Below, piece after piece: positions 54,202 to 61,146 of a stretch of 64,000 bases of DNA. Source of the DNA: Streptomyces sp. H39-S7. GTDB lineage: Bacteria; Actinomycetota; Actinomycetes; Streptomycetales; Streptomycetaceae. The stretch is taken from positions 23,276 to 87,275 of the forward strand of contig NZ_JAPVLU010000041.1 of NCBI RefSeq assembly GCF_027158205.1, written 5' to 3'. The notes below the pieces were generated by a model that had not been told where the DNA came from, did not search any database, and worked only from the letters and a program-made list of their open reading frames with translations. Position 1 is the stretch's first letter; the number at the start of each line of letters is the position of its first letter. Made by a program: the position numbers and the translations under genes.

Positions 54202-55101
54202 ATGTCCGGATTCGTCGAGAAACCTGAACCCGTCCAGGTACCGGGACTGGTGCATCTGCACACCGGGAAGGTCCGCGACCTGTACCAGAACGCGGCCGGT
54301 GAGCTGGTGATGGTGGCCAGCGACCGCACCTCCGTGTACGACTGGGTGGTGCCCACCGAGGTCCCCGACAAGGGCCGGATCCTCACCCAGCTGTCGCTGT
54401 GGTGGTTCGACCAGCTCGCCGACCTGGTCCCCAACCACGTCATCTCCACCAACGTGCCGCCCGGCGCCCCCGCCGACTGGGCCGGGCGCACCATGATCTG
54501 CAAGTCGCTGCGGATGATCCCGGTCGAGTGCGTGGCCCGCGGTTACCTCACCGGCTCCGGCCTCGTGGAGTACGAGAAGCACCGCACGGTCTGCGGCCTC
54601 GCGCTGCCCGAGGGCCTCGTCGACGGCTCGGAGCTGCCCGCGCCGATCTTCACGCCCGCCACCAAGGCCGAGGTCGGTGAGCACGACGAGAACGTCTCCT
54701 ACGAGGAGGCGGCCCGCCAGGTCGGCGCCGAGACCGCGGCGCTGCTGCGGCAGACGACCCTGGCGGTCTACGGCCGGGCCCGCGATGTCGCCCGCGACCG
54801 CGGCATCATCCTGGCGGACACCAAGTTCGAGTTCGGCTTCGACGGTGACGGGCTCGTCATCGGTGACGAGGTGCTGACTCCGGACTCCTCGCGCTTCTGG
54901 CCGGCCGACCAGTGGGAGCCCGGCCACGCCCAGCCGTCCTTCGACAAGCAGTTCATCCGCGACTGGCTGACGTCCCCCGCCTCCGGCTGGGACAAGAACA
55001 GCGAACTGCCCCCGCCGCCGCTGCCCCCGGAGATCATCGAGCAGTCCCGCGCCAAGTACGTCGAGGCCTACGAGCGCCTCACCGGCACGACCTGGTCCTG
55101 A
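54202..55101 (+). CDS. purC: SAICAR synthase
   Basis: This 299-residue protein starts at ATG 54202 with GGGGAGGA upstream. Conserved segments: GKVRDLYQ, MVASDRTSVYDWVVPTEVPDKGRILTQLSLWWF, VECVARGYLTGSG and ILADTKFEFGFDGDGLVIGDEVLTPDSSRFW. It condenses CAIR with aspartate (ATP-dependent) to SAICAR. Size is typical of the longer actinobacterial/yeast form. It sits apart from purD, with two unrelated genes between. Confidence 0.96.
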   Translation: MSGFVEKPEPVQVPGLVHLHTGKVRDLYQNAAGELVMVASDRTSVYDWVVPTEVPDKGRILTQLSLWWFDQLADLVPNHVISTNVPPGAPADWAGRTMICKSLRMIPVECVARGYLTGSGLVEYEKHRTVCGLALPEGLVDGSELPAPIFTPATKAEVGEHDENVSYEEAARQVGAETAALLRQTTLAVYGRARDVARDRGIILADTKFEFGFDGDGLVIGDEVLTPDSSRFWPADQWEPGHAQPSFDKQFIRDWLTSPASGWDKNSELPPPPLPPEIIEQSRAKYVEAYERLTGTTWS

Positions 55102-55174
55102 GCCCGCGGGAAGGCCCGGCCGCGCGAACCGCGGCCGGGCATCCGGCGGCTGTGCACGGTGGCCGGGAACGAGG

Positions 55175-55206
55175 AAGGCCCCGGTGGAGAAATCCACCGG
55201 GGCCTT
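55175..55206. terminator. Terminator shared by purC and tRNA-Gly
   Basis: A perfect 14-bp stem (55175-55188 with 55193-55206) with GAAA tetraloop lies between the purC stop and the 3' end of the leftward tRNA-Gly, so it can serve both directions. Confidence 0.8.
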
Positions 55207-55216
55207 CGTTCTGCTG

Positions 55217-55289
55217 AGCGGACGACCAGGTTCGAACTGGCGACCTCAACCTTGGCAAGGTTGCGCTCTACCAACTGAGCTACGTCCGC
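55217..55289 (-). tRNA. tRNA-Gly (anticodon GCC), copy 1
   Basis: The cloverleaf reads acceptor GCGGACG/CGTCCGC, D-stem GCTC/GAGC with loop AGTTGGTA, anticodon stem CAACC/GGTTG with loop TTGCCAA (anticodon GCC), and a regular T-arm with TTCGAAC. Discriminator U. Identical in sequence to the copy at 59187-59259. Confidence 0.95.
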
Positions 55290-55322
55290 ATCGCGCTTGC
55301 TGTGTGCATTGCGCGAGAGCCA

Positions 55323-55976
55323 CTATACCCAACCGCGCTCCCGGGCGATGCGCGCGGCCTCGTGACGGTTCTCCGCGGAGAGTTTCGCGGCGGCGGACGA
55401 GAGGTAGTTGCGCACCGTCCCCTGCGACAGCGCGGCCCGCCGGGCGATCTCCGCGATCGGCGCGCCGTCGGCGGCCAGGTCGAGGACCTCGGCCTCGCGG
55501 GCGGTCAGCGGGGAGTCCCCGGCGCTGATCGCGTCGGCCGCCAACTCCGGGTCCACGTAACGGCCTCCGGCGTGCACCGTGCGGATGATCTCCGCGAGCC
55601 GCTGTGCGGAGACGGTCTTGGGGACGAACCCCCTGACGCCCGCGGTGAGCGCCCGCTTCAGGTGCCCAGGACGCCCGTGACCGGTCACGATCATGGTCCG
55701 GCAGCCGGGCAGTTCGGCCCGCAGGGATGTGGCGACCGCCACACCGTCGGCGCCCGGCATCTCGAGGTCCAGGACCGCGACATCCGGCCGGTGCGCCCGC
55801 GCCATGGCGAGCGCCTCGGGCCCCGAGGCGGCCTCGGCGACGACGATGATGTCGTCCTCGTAGGACAGCAGCGCGGCGAGCGCGCCGCGGATGAGGTGCT
55901 CGTCGTCGGCGAGCAGCACGCGCACGCGCGCCTCGCCGCTCCCGGCGGCTGCGGCGGTTCCGGGTCGATGCGTCAT
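55323..55976 (-). CDS. NarL/LuxR-family response regulator
   Basis: This 217-residue protein starts at ATG 55976. The receiver domain has VLLADDEHLIR, phosphoacceptor D70 in VAVLDLEMPG and K in FVPKTVS. A LuxR-type helix-turn-helix covers about 150-210 (LTAREAEVLDLAADGAPIAEIARRAALSQGTVRNYLSSAAAKL). It overlaps the kinase gene by 4 nt and is the last gene of the ABC-kinase-regulator operon. Probable target: its own operon, which encodes an ABC exporter. Confidence 0.93.
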   Translation of the reverse strand: MTHRPGTAAAAGSGEARVRVLLADDEHLIRGALAALLSYEDDIIVVAEAASGPEALAMARAHRPDVAVLDLEMPGADGVAVATSLRAELPGCRTMIVTGHGRPGHLKRALTAGVRGFVPKTVSAQRLAEIIRTVHAGGRYVDPELAADAISAGDSPLTAREAEVLDLAADGAPIAEIARRAALSQGTVRNYLSSAAAKLSAENRHEAARIARERGWV

Positions 55977-57253
55977 GCGGCGCCCTCCTCGCTCTGCGGA
56001 CCAAGGGCGTGGGTGCCCGGGGTTGCCGGGGTGCCGGCGCCGCGTTGCAGCGGCACCCGCGCCGTCAGCCGGAAGACCCCGCCCGCGTCCGGCTCGGCGG
56101 TGAGCGTGCCGCCCAGCGCGCCGACGCGCTCGCGCAGCCCGGTCAGCCCGGTCCCCGGCGTCCTCGGACCGGCCGCGGCGGGGACGGCCGCCGCGCCGTC
56201 GTTCTCCATGGTCAGCACGGCGGGGCCGGACGGCGGGGCCAGCAGCCGGATGACGCAGCTGCGGGCGTCGCCGTGCCGCAGCACGTTGGTGGTGCCCTCG
56301 CGGACCACCCAGGCGATCACGGACTGGACGGCGGGTGCCAGCGTCGCCCCGTCGTCGCCCTCCGCCCGGCAGTCGACGCCCGCGGCCCGCAGCACCGACA
56401 GCGCGCCCGCCAACTCCACCTGCAGATCCGCCGAACGGTAGCCGCGGACGACCTCGCGCACCTCGCGCTGCGACTCCCGCGCGATGCGCTGCACCTCCAC
56501 CATCTGGTCGACGGCCTCCGGGCGCCCCCGCTGGGCGAGTTGCACGGCGAGCTCGCTCTTGAGCGCGATCACCGACAGGTTGCGCCCCATCACATCGTGC
56601 AGATCCCGTCCGAACCGCAGCCGTTCCTCCGCCACCGCCAGCCGCGACTGCGCCTCCCGCGCCGTGTCCAGCTCCCACACGACGACCAGGATCCACGCGG
56701 AGCCGCGGTAGGTGAACGCCATGCCCGCGCCTCCCGCCGCCACGCCGATGGCGTAGCCCAATGCCTCGCCTCCCGGCAGTCCGGCCGCCGCGGAGAACGC
56801 CGCCACCAGCGCGGCCGTGCCCGCGACGAGCAGCACGATCCACCGCGGGCGGCGGATGTTCAGCACCGCGGGGCCGATCGCGAAGCTGGTGAAGCCGATG
56901 ACGATCTGGACCGCCTCGCCGCCCGGGGACAGCGTGCCGCGCGCCCGCAGGACGACGACGAACAGGACGGCGAGGGCCGTCACACCGCCGAGGGCGGCGA
57001 GCAGCCCGGTCGGCCGCTCGCGGCGGCCCAGCGCCCAGTCCAGCACCCGCGAGACCAGCACCGCGCACAGCACGGCCTGCCCCAGCAGCGCCCACAGGAC
57101 GACGCGCGCACCCGTCGGGCTGTCGGAGCGCTGCACCGCGCCGAGGACGAGGAAGACCTCGATCGCGGCGAAGGAGTAGAGCGACCACCGGGTGTAGAGC
57201 TCGAAGCGGGCCGGGTCGCTGCGCCCCTCCCACCATCCCGTCAACTTCGCCAC
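55973..57253 (-). CDS. DesK-like sensor histidine kinase
   Basis: The 426-residue protein is called from GTG 57253 with GGAG upstream; a longer frame to 57685 only shadows the permease gene. Five to six membrane helices fill residues 20-185. The dimerisation/phosphoacceptor segment is FGRDLHDVMGRNLSVIALKSELA with H219. The HATPase domain ends with GTGLTGLRERVGALGGTLTAEPDAGGVFRLTARVPL. It belongs to the HisKA_3 class. With the membrane sensor and adjacent ABC exporter it fits a membrane or drug stress detector. Confidence 0.92.
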   Translation of the reverse strand: MAKLTGWWEGRSDPARFELYTRWSLYSFAAIEVFLVLGAVQRSDSPTGARVVLWALLGQAVLCAVLVSRVLDWALGRRERPTGLLAALGGVTALAVLFVVVLRARGTLSPGGEAVQIVIGFTSFAIGPAVLNIRRPRWIVLLVAGTAALVAAFSAAAGLPGGEALGYAIGVAAGGAGMAFTYRGSAWILVVVWELDTAREAQSRLAVAEERLRFGRDLHDVMGRNLSVIALKSELAVQLAQRGRPEAVDQMVEVQRIARESQREVREVVRGYRSADLQVELAGALSVLRAAGVDCRAEGDDGATLAPAVQSVIAWVVREGTTNVLRHGDARSCVIRLLAPPSGPAVLTMENDGAAAVPAAAGPRTPGTGLTGLRERVGALGGTLTAEPDAGGVFRLTARVPLQRGAGTPATPGTHALGPQSEEGAA

Positions 57254-57273
57254 GGTCGTCTCCCTGGGCCTGG

Positions 57274-58113
57274 TCAGCGGCGCGGTTCCCAGCGGAACCA
57301 CCGGCGTACAGCAAACACCGCGAGCACCGTCCAGGCCACCGCCAGGCCCAGCGTCCGCAGGACCTCGCCCGCCCCCGCGCCACCCAGCCAGCCGAACCGT
57401 ACGAGGTCGGTGACGGTGGTGACGGGCAGCAGCCGGCACAGGTCGGCGATGTGGTCGGGCAGCAGGTTCACCGGGACGAAGAGCCCCGACCCGATGATCG
57501 ACACCATGAACAGCGGCAGGGTGGTCAGCTGCGCCACCTCCACGCTCCGGGTGAAGACGGTCGAGACCGCCGCCAGCGCCGCCAGCAGCAGCACTCCCGA
57601 CAGCACACCCGCGACCAGCAGTTCGGGCCGCCGGGGAGCCGGCAGGTCCAGCAGCACCGCACCCGCCACGACCAGCGCCGTGCACTGCGCGAGCGCCACG
57701 GCGGCCGCCGGGAGCGCCGTCCCGGCCAGGATCTCCAGATCCGACACCTCCCCGGTCCGCAGCCGTTTGAGCACCAGCTCCTCGCGCCGCGCCACGTAAG
57801 CGGTCACCAGGTTGTAGTAGACGACGAAGAGCAGGACGACGCCGATGCCGCCGCTCATCGTCTGGGCGTTGCGGGTCAGCCCGGCTTCCCTGAGGTCGTC
57901 GGCCGGGATCACCGAGCGCGTCGCCCAGACCATGGCGACCGGCAGCAGCAGCGCGGTGTACAGCGCCGTCCGGTTGCGCCAGAGCAGGGTGAGTTCGGCC
58001 CGCCCGAGGGCCAGCAGCCGTGTACCGCTCCCGGTCCTGGCGCCCGCCGCGCGCACCGCCTCCGTCCCCTCCAGCGTGCCCGTGCCCGTGCCTGTCCCTG
58101 TCCCCGTGCTCAT
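57274..58113 (-). CDS. ABC transporter permease (ABC-2 type)
   Basis: This 279-residue protein starts at ATG 58113, overlapping the ATPase gene by 4 nt. Six membrane helices match ABC-2 permeases (LYTALLLPVAMVWATRSVIP, IGVVLLFVVYYNLVTAYVARREELVLKRLRTGEVSDLEIL). The N-terminus is a (Thr-Gly) run, MSTGTGTGTGTGT, from a short 6-bp tandem repeat at about 58075-58110, which could vary in length. It partners the upstream ATPase as an exporter of unknown substrate. Confidence 0.9.
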   Translation of the reverse strand: MSTGTGTGTGTGTLEGTEAVRAAGARTGSGTRLLALGRAELTLLWRNRTALYTALLLPVAMVWATRSVIPADDLREAGLTRNAQTMSGGIGVVLLFVVYYNLVTAYVARREELVLKRLRTGEVSDLEILAGTALPAAAVALAQCTALVVAGAVLLDLPAPRRPELLVAGVLSGVLLLAALAAVSTVFTRSVEVAQLTTLPLFMVSIIGSGLFVPVNLLPDHIADLCRLLPVTTVTDLVRFGWLGGAGAGEVLRTLGLAVAWTVLAVFAVRRWFRWEPRR

Positions 58114-59036
58114 CGTGCGTCCCCCTTCGCGATGTCCATGAACGCCTCTTCCAGCGTCGCGGTCCGCGCGTCGAGTCCGAGGAGTTGTACGTCCCGGTCG
58201 CGCGCCCACGCCAGCAGTTCCAGCAGGTCCTCCTGGAGCCGCACCGTCCGCACCTCGATCCGGCGCCCGTCGGCGGCCGACGGGACGGACAGCGGCAGCC
58301 GGTCCGGGGTCACCCCCTCCGGCAGGGTGAAGCGGATCCGGGCCGGGCGGGCCGCCGTCACCTCGGCGGGGGTGCCGATCGCGACGATCTGCCCGTCGCG
58401 CATGATCGCCAGCCGGTCGGCGAGGTCTTCGGCCTCCTCCAGGTAGTGCGTGGTGAGCAGGACGGTCGTGCCCTGGTCCCGCAGTTCGCGCACCAGTCGC
58501 TGGGTCTCGTGGCGGCCCTCCGCGTCGAGCCCGGTGGTCGGTTCGTCCAGGAAGAGCACTTCGGGGCGGCCGAGCAGCGCCATCGACAGGTCCAGGCGCC
58601 GCCGTTCACCGCCCGACAGCTGCTTGACGCGCACCTTGTGGCGGGTGCCGAGGCCGACCATGTCCAGTGCCTCCCCGACGGGCCGGGCCCCGCTCGTGCA
58701 CCCCGCCCACATGCGCGCGGTTTCGGCCACCGTCAGGTCGGAGGGGAAACCGCCCTCCTGGAGCATGACGCCCACCCGCGGCCGCACCAGCGCCCGCTCC
58801 CGGTAGGGATCGTGCCCCAGCACCCTGACCTGGCCGCCGCTCGGCCGGGCCAGCCCCTCCAGCACCTCGACGGTGGAGGTCTTGCCCGCCCCGTTGGTCC
58901 CCAGCAGCGCGAAGAGCTCGCCGCGCGCCACCGTGAACGTCACTCCCCGTACCGCCTCGAATTGACCGTCATATCGGCGGCGCAATCCGGCGACATCGAT
59001 CACCTTCTCGTGGGTGTCCCCGCTGTACGTGTCCAT
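58110..59036 (-). CDS. ABC transporter ATP-binding protein (DrrA/NatA type)
   Basis: The 308-residue protein starts at ATG 59036. Walker A GTNGAGKTS (46-54), signature LSGGERRRLDLS, Walker B VLFLDEPTTGLD and the H-loop TTHYLEEAEDLADR are all present. The C-terminal domain resembles multidrug DrrA proteins. First gene of the operon that continues with permease, kinase and response regulator, an arrangement common for drug or antimicrobial-peptide efflux. Confidence 0.92.
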   Translation of the reverse strand: MDTYSGDTHEKVIDVAGLRRRYDGQFEAVRGVTFTVARGELFALLGTNGAGKTSTVEVLEGLARPSGGQVRVLGHDPYRERALVRPRVGVMLQEGGFPSDLTVAETARMWAGCTSGARPVGEALDMVGLGTRHKVRVKQLSGGERRRLDLSMALLGRPEVLFLDEPTTGLDAEGRHETQRLVRELRDQGTTVLLTTHYLEEAEDLADRLAIMRDGQIVAIGTPAEVTAARPARIRFTLPEGVTPDRLPLSVPSAADGRRIEVRTVRLQEDLLELLAWARDRDVQLLGLDARTATLEEAFMDIAKGDAR

Positions 59037-59141
59037 ATATCCAGCGTTCCGCCGGCCCGGACGCGACGTCAGTGCGCGCTGTCATCGGCATTGATGACGA
59101 ATGTCATGAGGGGCCGGGGGTGGCGGGGGAAGGTGAAAACA

Positions 59142-59179
59142 ATGAAGTCCCCGGTCGAGGATCCGACCGGGGACTTCAT
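59142..59179 (-). terminator. Terminator of the tRNA-Gly pair
   Basis: A 15- to 16-bp perfect stem (59142-59157 with 59164-59179), loop AGGATC, begins 7 bp beyond the tRNA-Gly 3' end in the reading direction. Confidence 0.8.
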
Positions 59180-59186
59180 CGAACTG

Positions 59187-59259
59187 AGCGGACGACCAGG
59201 TTCGAACTGGCGACCTCAACCTTGGCAAGGTTGCGCTCTACCAACTGAGCTACGTCCGC
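59187..59259 (-). tRNA. tRNA-Gly (anticodon GCC), copy 2
   Basis: Identical over 73 nt to the gene at 55217-55289, with normal D-loop (AGTTGGTA) and T-loop (TTCGAAC). It lies 58 nt downstream of an atypical tRNA-Gly-like gene in the same orientation, so the two are probably co-transcribed. Confidence 0.95.
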
Positions 59260-59317
59260 ACCGCGCTGTTGCGCAGGACTACTCTACCCGATCCATTGGA
59301 CCGGTCAGAACAGTCAG

Positions 59318-59389
59318 AGCGGGTGACAGGGATCGCACACTGCGCCTCCCCCCTGGAAGGGGGGCGCTCTACTACTGAGCTACACCCGC
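59318..59389 (-). tRNA. Atypical tRNA-Gly-like gene (anticodon UCC)
   Basis: Acceptor GCGGGTG/CACCCGC, D-stem GCTC/GAGC and anticodon stem CCCCC/GGGGG with loop CTTCCAG (anticodon TCC) are perfect. The D-loop is only AGTAGTA, lacking the G18-G19 pair, and the T-arm has GCAGT/CCTGT with loop GTGCGATC, so T54-T55-C is replaced by TGC and the last T-stem pair is lost. The elbow contacts of a normal tRNA cannot form. These changes are like those of the staphylococcal peptidoglycan tRNA-Gly species. It could be a pseudogene, but the stems that matter for charging are intact. Confidence 0.7.
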
Positions 59390-59551
59390 GTGACTATCGA
59401 AGACCTGGTCTTTCGACCCTGCCCTCGGCGTGCTCCAAACAGTAGCGGAACACAGGGGGTGCCTGTCCAGTCGGTAGGGCCGCAGCTCGCGGCGCGTCGT
59501 CCGTCGGCTCGTGGAAGATCGGCTCCGGCCCGTGGGCGACCGGCCGCCGGC

Positions 59552-59869
59552 TCAACTCGCTTCGTTGAACGCCTCGTAGACCTTCTTCGGGATACGGCCC
59601 CGCGGCGGCACGTCGAAACCGTTGGACCGGGCCCACGCGCGCACCGCTGCCGGGTCGGGCGCGACGGCCGTGCGCTGGTAGACCTTTCCCGAACGGGCGT
59701 GCTTCCGGCCGGCGCCGACATACGGCGACAGGGCGCTCCGCAGCTTGTCGGCATTGACGGCCGACAGGTCGATCTCGAAGGACTTTCCGTCGATGCCGAA
59801 AACGATCGTCTCGGCTGCCTCGCCGCCGTCCAGATCGTCGGAGAGGCTGACCACTACGCGCTGCGCCAT
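59552..59869 (-). CDS. lsrL: Lsr2-family nucleoid-associated protein (LsrL-like)
   Basis: The 105-residue protein starts at ATG 59869 with GAAAGGA upstream. The N-terminal dimerisation domain reads AQRVVVSLSDDLDGGEAAETIVFGIDGKSFEIDLSAVNADKLRSAL. The C-terminal DNA-binding domain has RAWARSNGFDVPPRGRIPKKVYEAF, with the AT-hook-like RGR. Lsr2 proteins silence AT-rich, often foreign, DNA. Position between tRNA-Gly and purS matches SCO4076 (LsrL), the second Lsr2 of S. coelicolor. The 250-bp AT-rich stretch upstream could be an autoregulatory site. Confidence 0.88.
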   Translation of the reverse strand: MAQRVVVSLSDDLDGGEAAETIVFGIDGKSFEIDLSAVNADKLRSALSPYVGAGRKHARSGKVYQRTAVAPDPAAVRAWARSNGFDVPPRGRIPKKVYEAFNEAS

Positions 59870-60223
59870 GGGTGTCGGTCCTTTCGTGCGGAATCGGCTT
59901 CCACCGGCTTCCTTGCTGCCACTGATCAACGACTGATCAACGGTTGAGCTGGGCCGATGCGATGAAGCCGACATGTCGGGGACAATAAGTTTTCATTTGT
60001 ACGATGCCATGCATTACGTCGGGAAGCCGGAGGATTATTCCTCCGCGTGTCCCGCCGCAATCGGACCCTACGTTTCTTGAAACGCAATCCCTAGGGAATC
60101 GGACGGCCGATACTTAAACGTGATGAGCGTCAACCGTCGGAGAACGGTATATCTACCCGCGTAGATTTTTGTGGCGGGTACGCTGAAGTCACTTCACGCA
60201 CCACCACAACACCGGGAGTGCCA
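59870..60223. promoter_or_regulatory. Divergent promoter region of lsrL and purSQL
   Basis: This 354-bp region is notably AT-richer than its flanks. It contains hairpins CGGAGGA/TCCTCCG (60028-60045) and ATCTAC/GTAGAT followed by T5 (60151-60170), the latter terminator-like, and a perfect palindrome TGAAGTCACTTCA (60184-60196), 27 bp before the purS start. The palindrome is the best operator candidate for purSQL. No known actinobacterial PurR site is recognised. Confidence 0.45.
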
Positions 60224-60469
60224 GTGGCACGCGTCGTAGTCGACGTCATGCTCAAGCCGGAGATCCTCGACCCCCAGGGCCAGGCGGTGCATCGCGCACT
60301 GCCGCGTCTCGGGTTCGAAGGGATCGCGGACGTCCGCCAGGGAAAGCGCTTCGAACTGGAAGTGGAGGGGCCGGTCGACGACGCCGTCCTCGCCCGCATC
60401 CGGGAGATGGCCGAAACCTTCCTTGCCAACACCGTCATCGAGGACTTCATCGTGAAGGTGGAGTCGTGA
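60224..60469 (+). CDS. purS: FGAM synthase subunit PurS
   Basis: The 81-residue protein is called from GTG 60224, because GGGAG is 5 nt upstream; a GTG two codons earlier overlaps that site. The PurS fold is visible: VARVVVDVMLKPEILDPQGQAVHRALPRLGFEGIADVRQGKRFELEVEG. PurS bridges PurL and PurQ in the FGAM synthetase complex. It overlaps purQ by GTGA. Confidence 0.95.
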   Translation: MARVVVDVMLKPEILDPQGQAVHRALPRLGFEGIADVRQGKRFELEVEGPVDDAVLARIREMAETFLANTVIEDFIVKVES

Positions 60470-61146
60470 CGGCACGCGTCGGCGTCGTCACCTTCCCCGG
60501 GACGCTCGACGACCGCGACACCCAGCGCGCGATCCGCGTCGCCGGTGCGGAGCCGGTGCCCCTGTGGCACCGCGACAAGGACCTCCACCAGGTCGACGCG
60601 GTCGTCCTGCCCGGCGGCTTCTCCTACGGCGACTACCTGCGGGCGGGCGCGATCTCGCGTTTCTCCCCCGTCATGGAGTCGGTCATCGCGGGCGCCAAGG
60701 ACGGCCTTCCGGTCCTCGGCATCTGCAACGGTTTCCAGGTGCTGACCGAGTCGCACCTGCTGCCCGGCGCGATGCTCCGCAACAACCACCTGCACTTCAT
60801 CTGCCGCGACCAGAAGCTGCGGGTGGAGAACGCGGACACCGCCTGGACCGCCGATTACTCGGCCGGCCAGGAGATCTCCATCCCGCTGAAGAACATCGAC
60901 GGCCGCTACGTGGCCGACGAGCGGACGCTGGACGAGCTGGAAGCCGAGGGCCGCGTGGTCTTCCGCTACCTCGACGTCAACCCCAACGGCTCGCTGCGCG
61001 ACATCGCCGGCATCTCCAACGCCGCGGGCAACGTCGTCGGCCTCATGCCGCACCCCGAGCACGCCGTCGAGCCGCTGATCGGCACCGGCCGCACCGACGG
61101 TCTCGGATTCTTCACCTCGATCCTGAAGAAGCTGGTCAACGCATGA
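60466..61146 (+). CDS. purQ: FGAM synthase glutaminase subunit PurQ
   Basis: This 226-residue class I glutamine amidotransferase starts at GTG 60466. Catalytic C87 lies in LGICNGFQVL, and the His-Glu pair in GLMPHPEHAVEP near 195. It supplies ammonia to PurL. It overlaps purS and purL by 4 nt each, forming a tightly coupled operon. Confidence 0.96.
   Translation: MTARVGVVTFPGTLDDRDTQRAIRVAGAEPVPLWHRDKDLHQVDAVVLPGGFSYGDYLRAGAISRFSPVMESVIAGAKDGLPVLGICNGFQVLTESHLLPGAMLRNNHLHFICRDQKLRVENADTAWTADYSAGQEISIPLKNIDGRYVADERTLDELEAEGRVVFRYLDVNPNGSLRDIAGISNAAGNVVGLMPHPEHAVEPLIGTGRTDGLGFFTSILKKLVNA

Noticed and set aside
59318..59389. Ordinary tRNA-Gly(UCC)
   Set aside because: D-loop and T-loop consensus bases are missing, so it is listed as atypical, not as a normal elongator tRNA.
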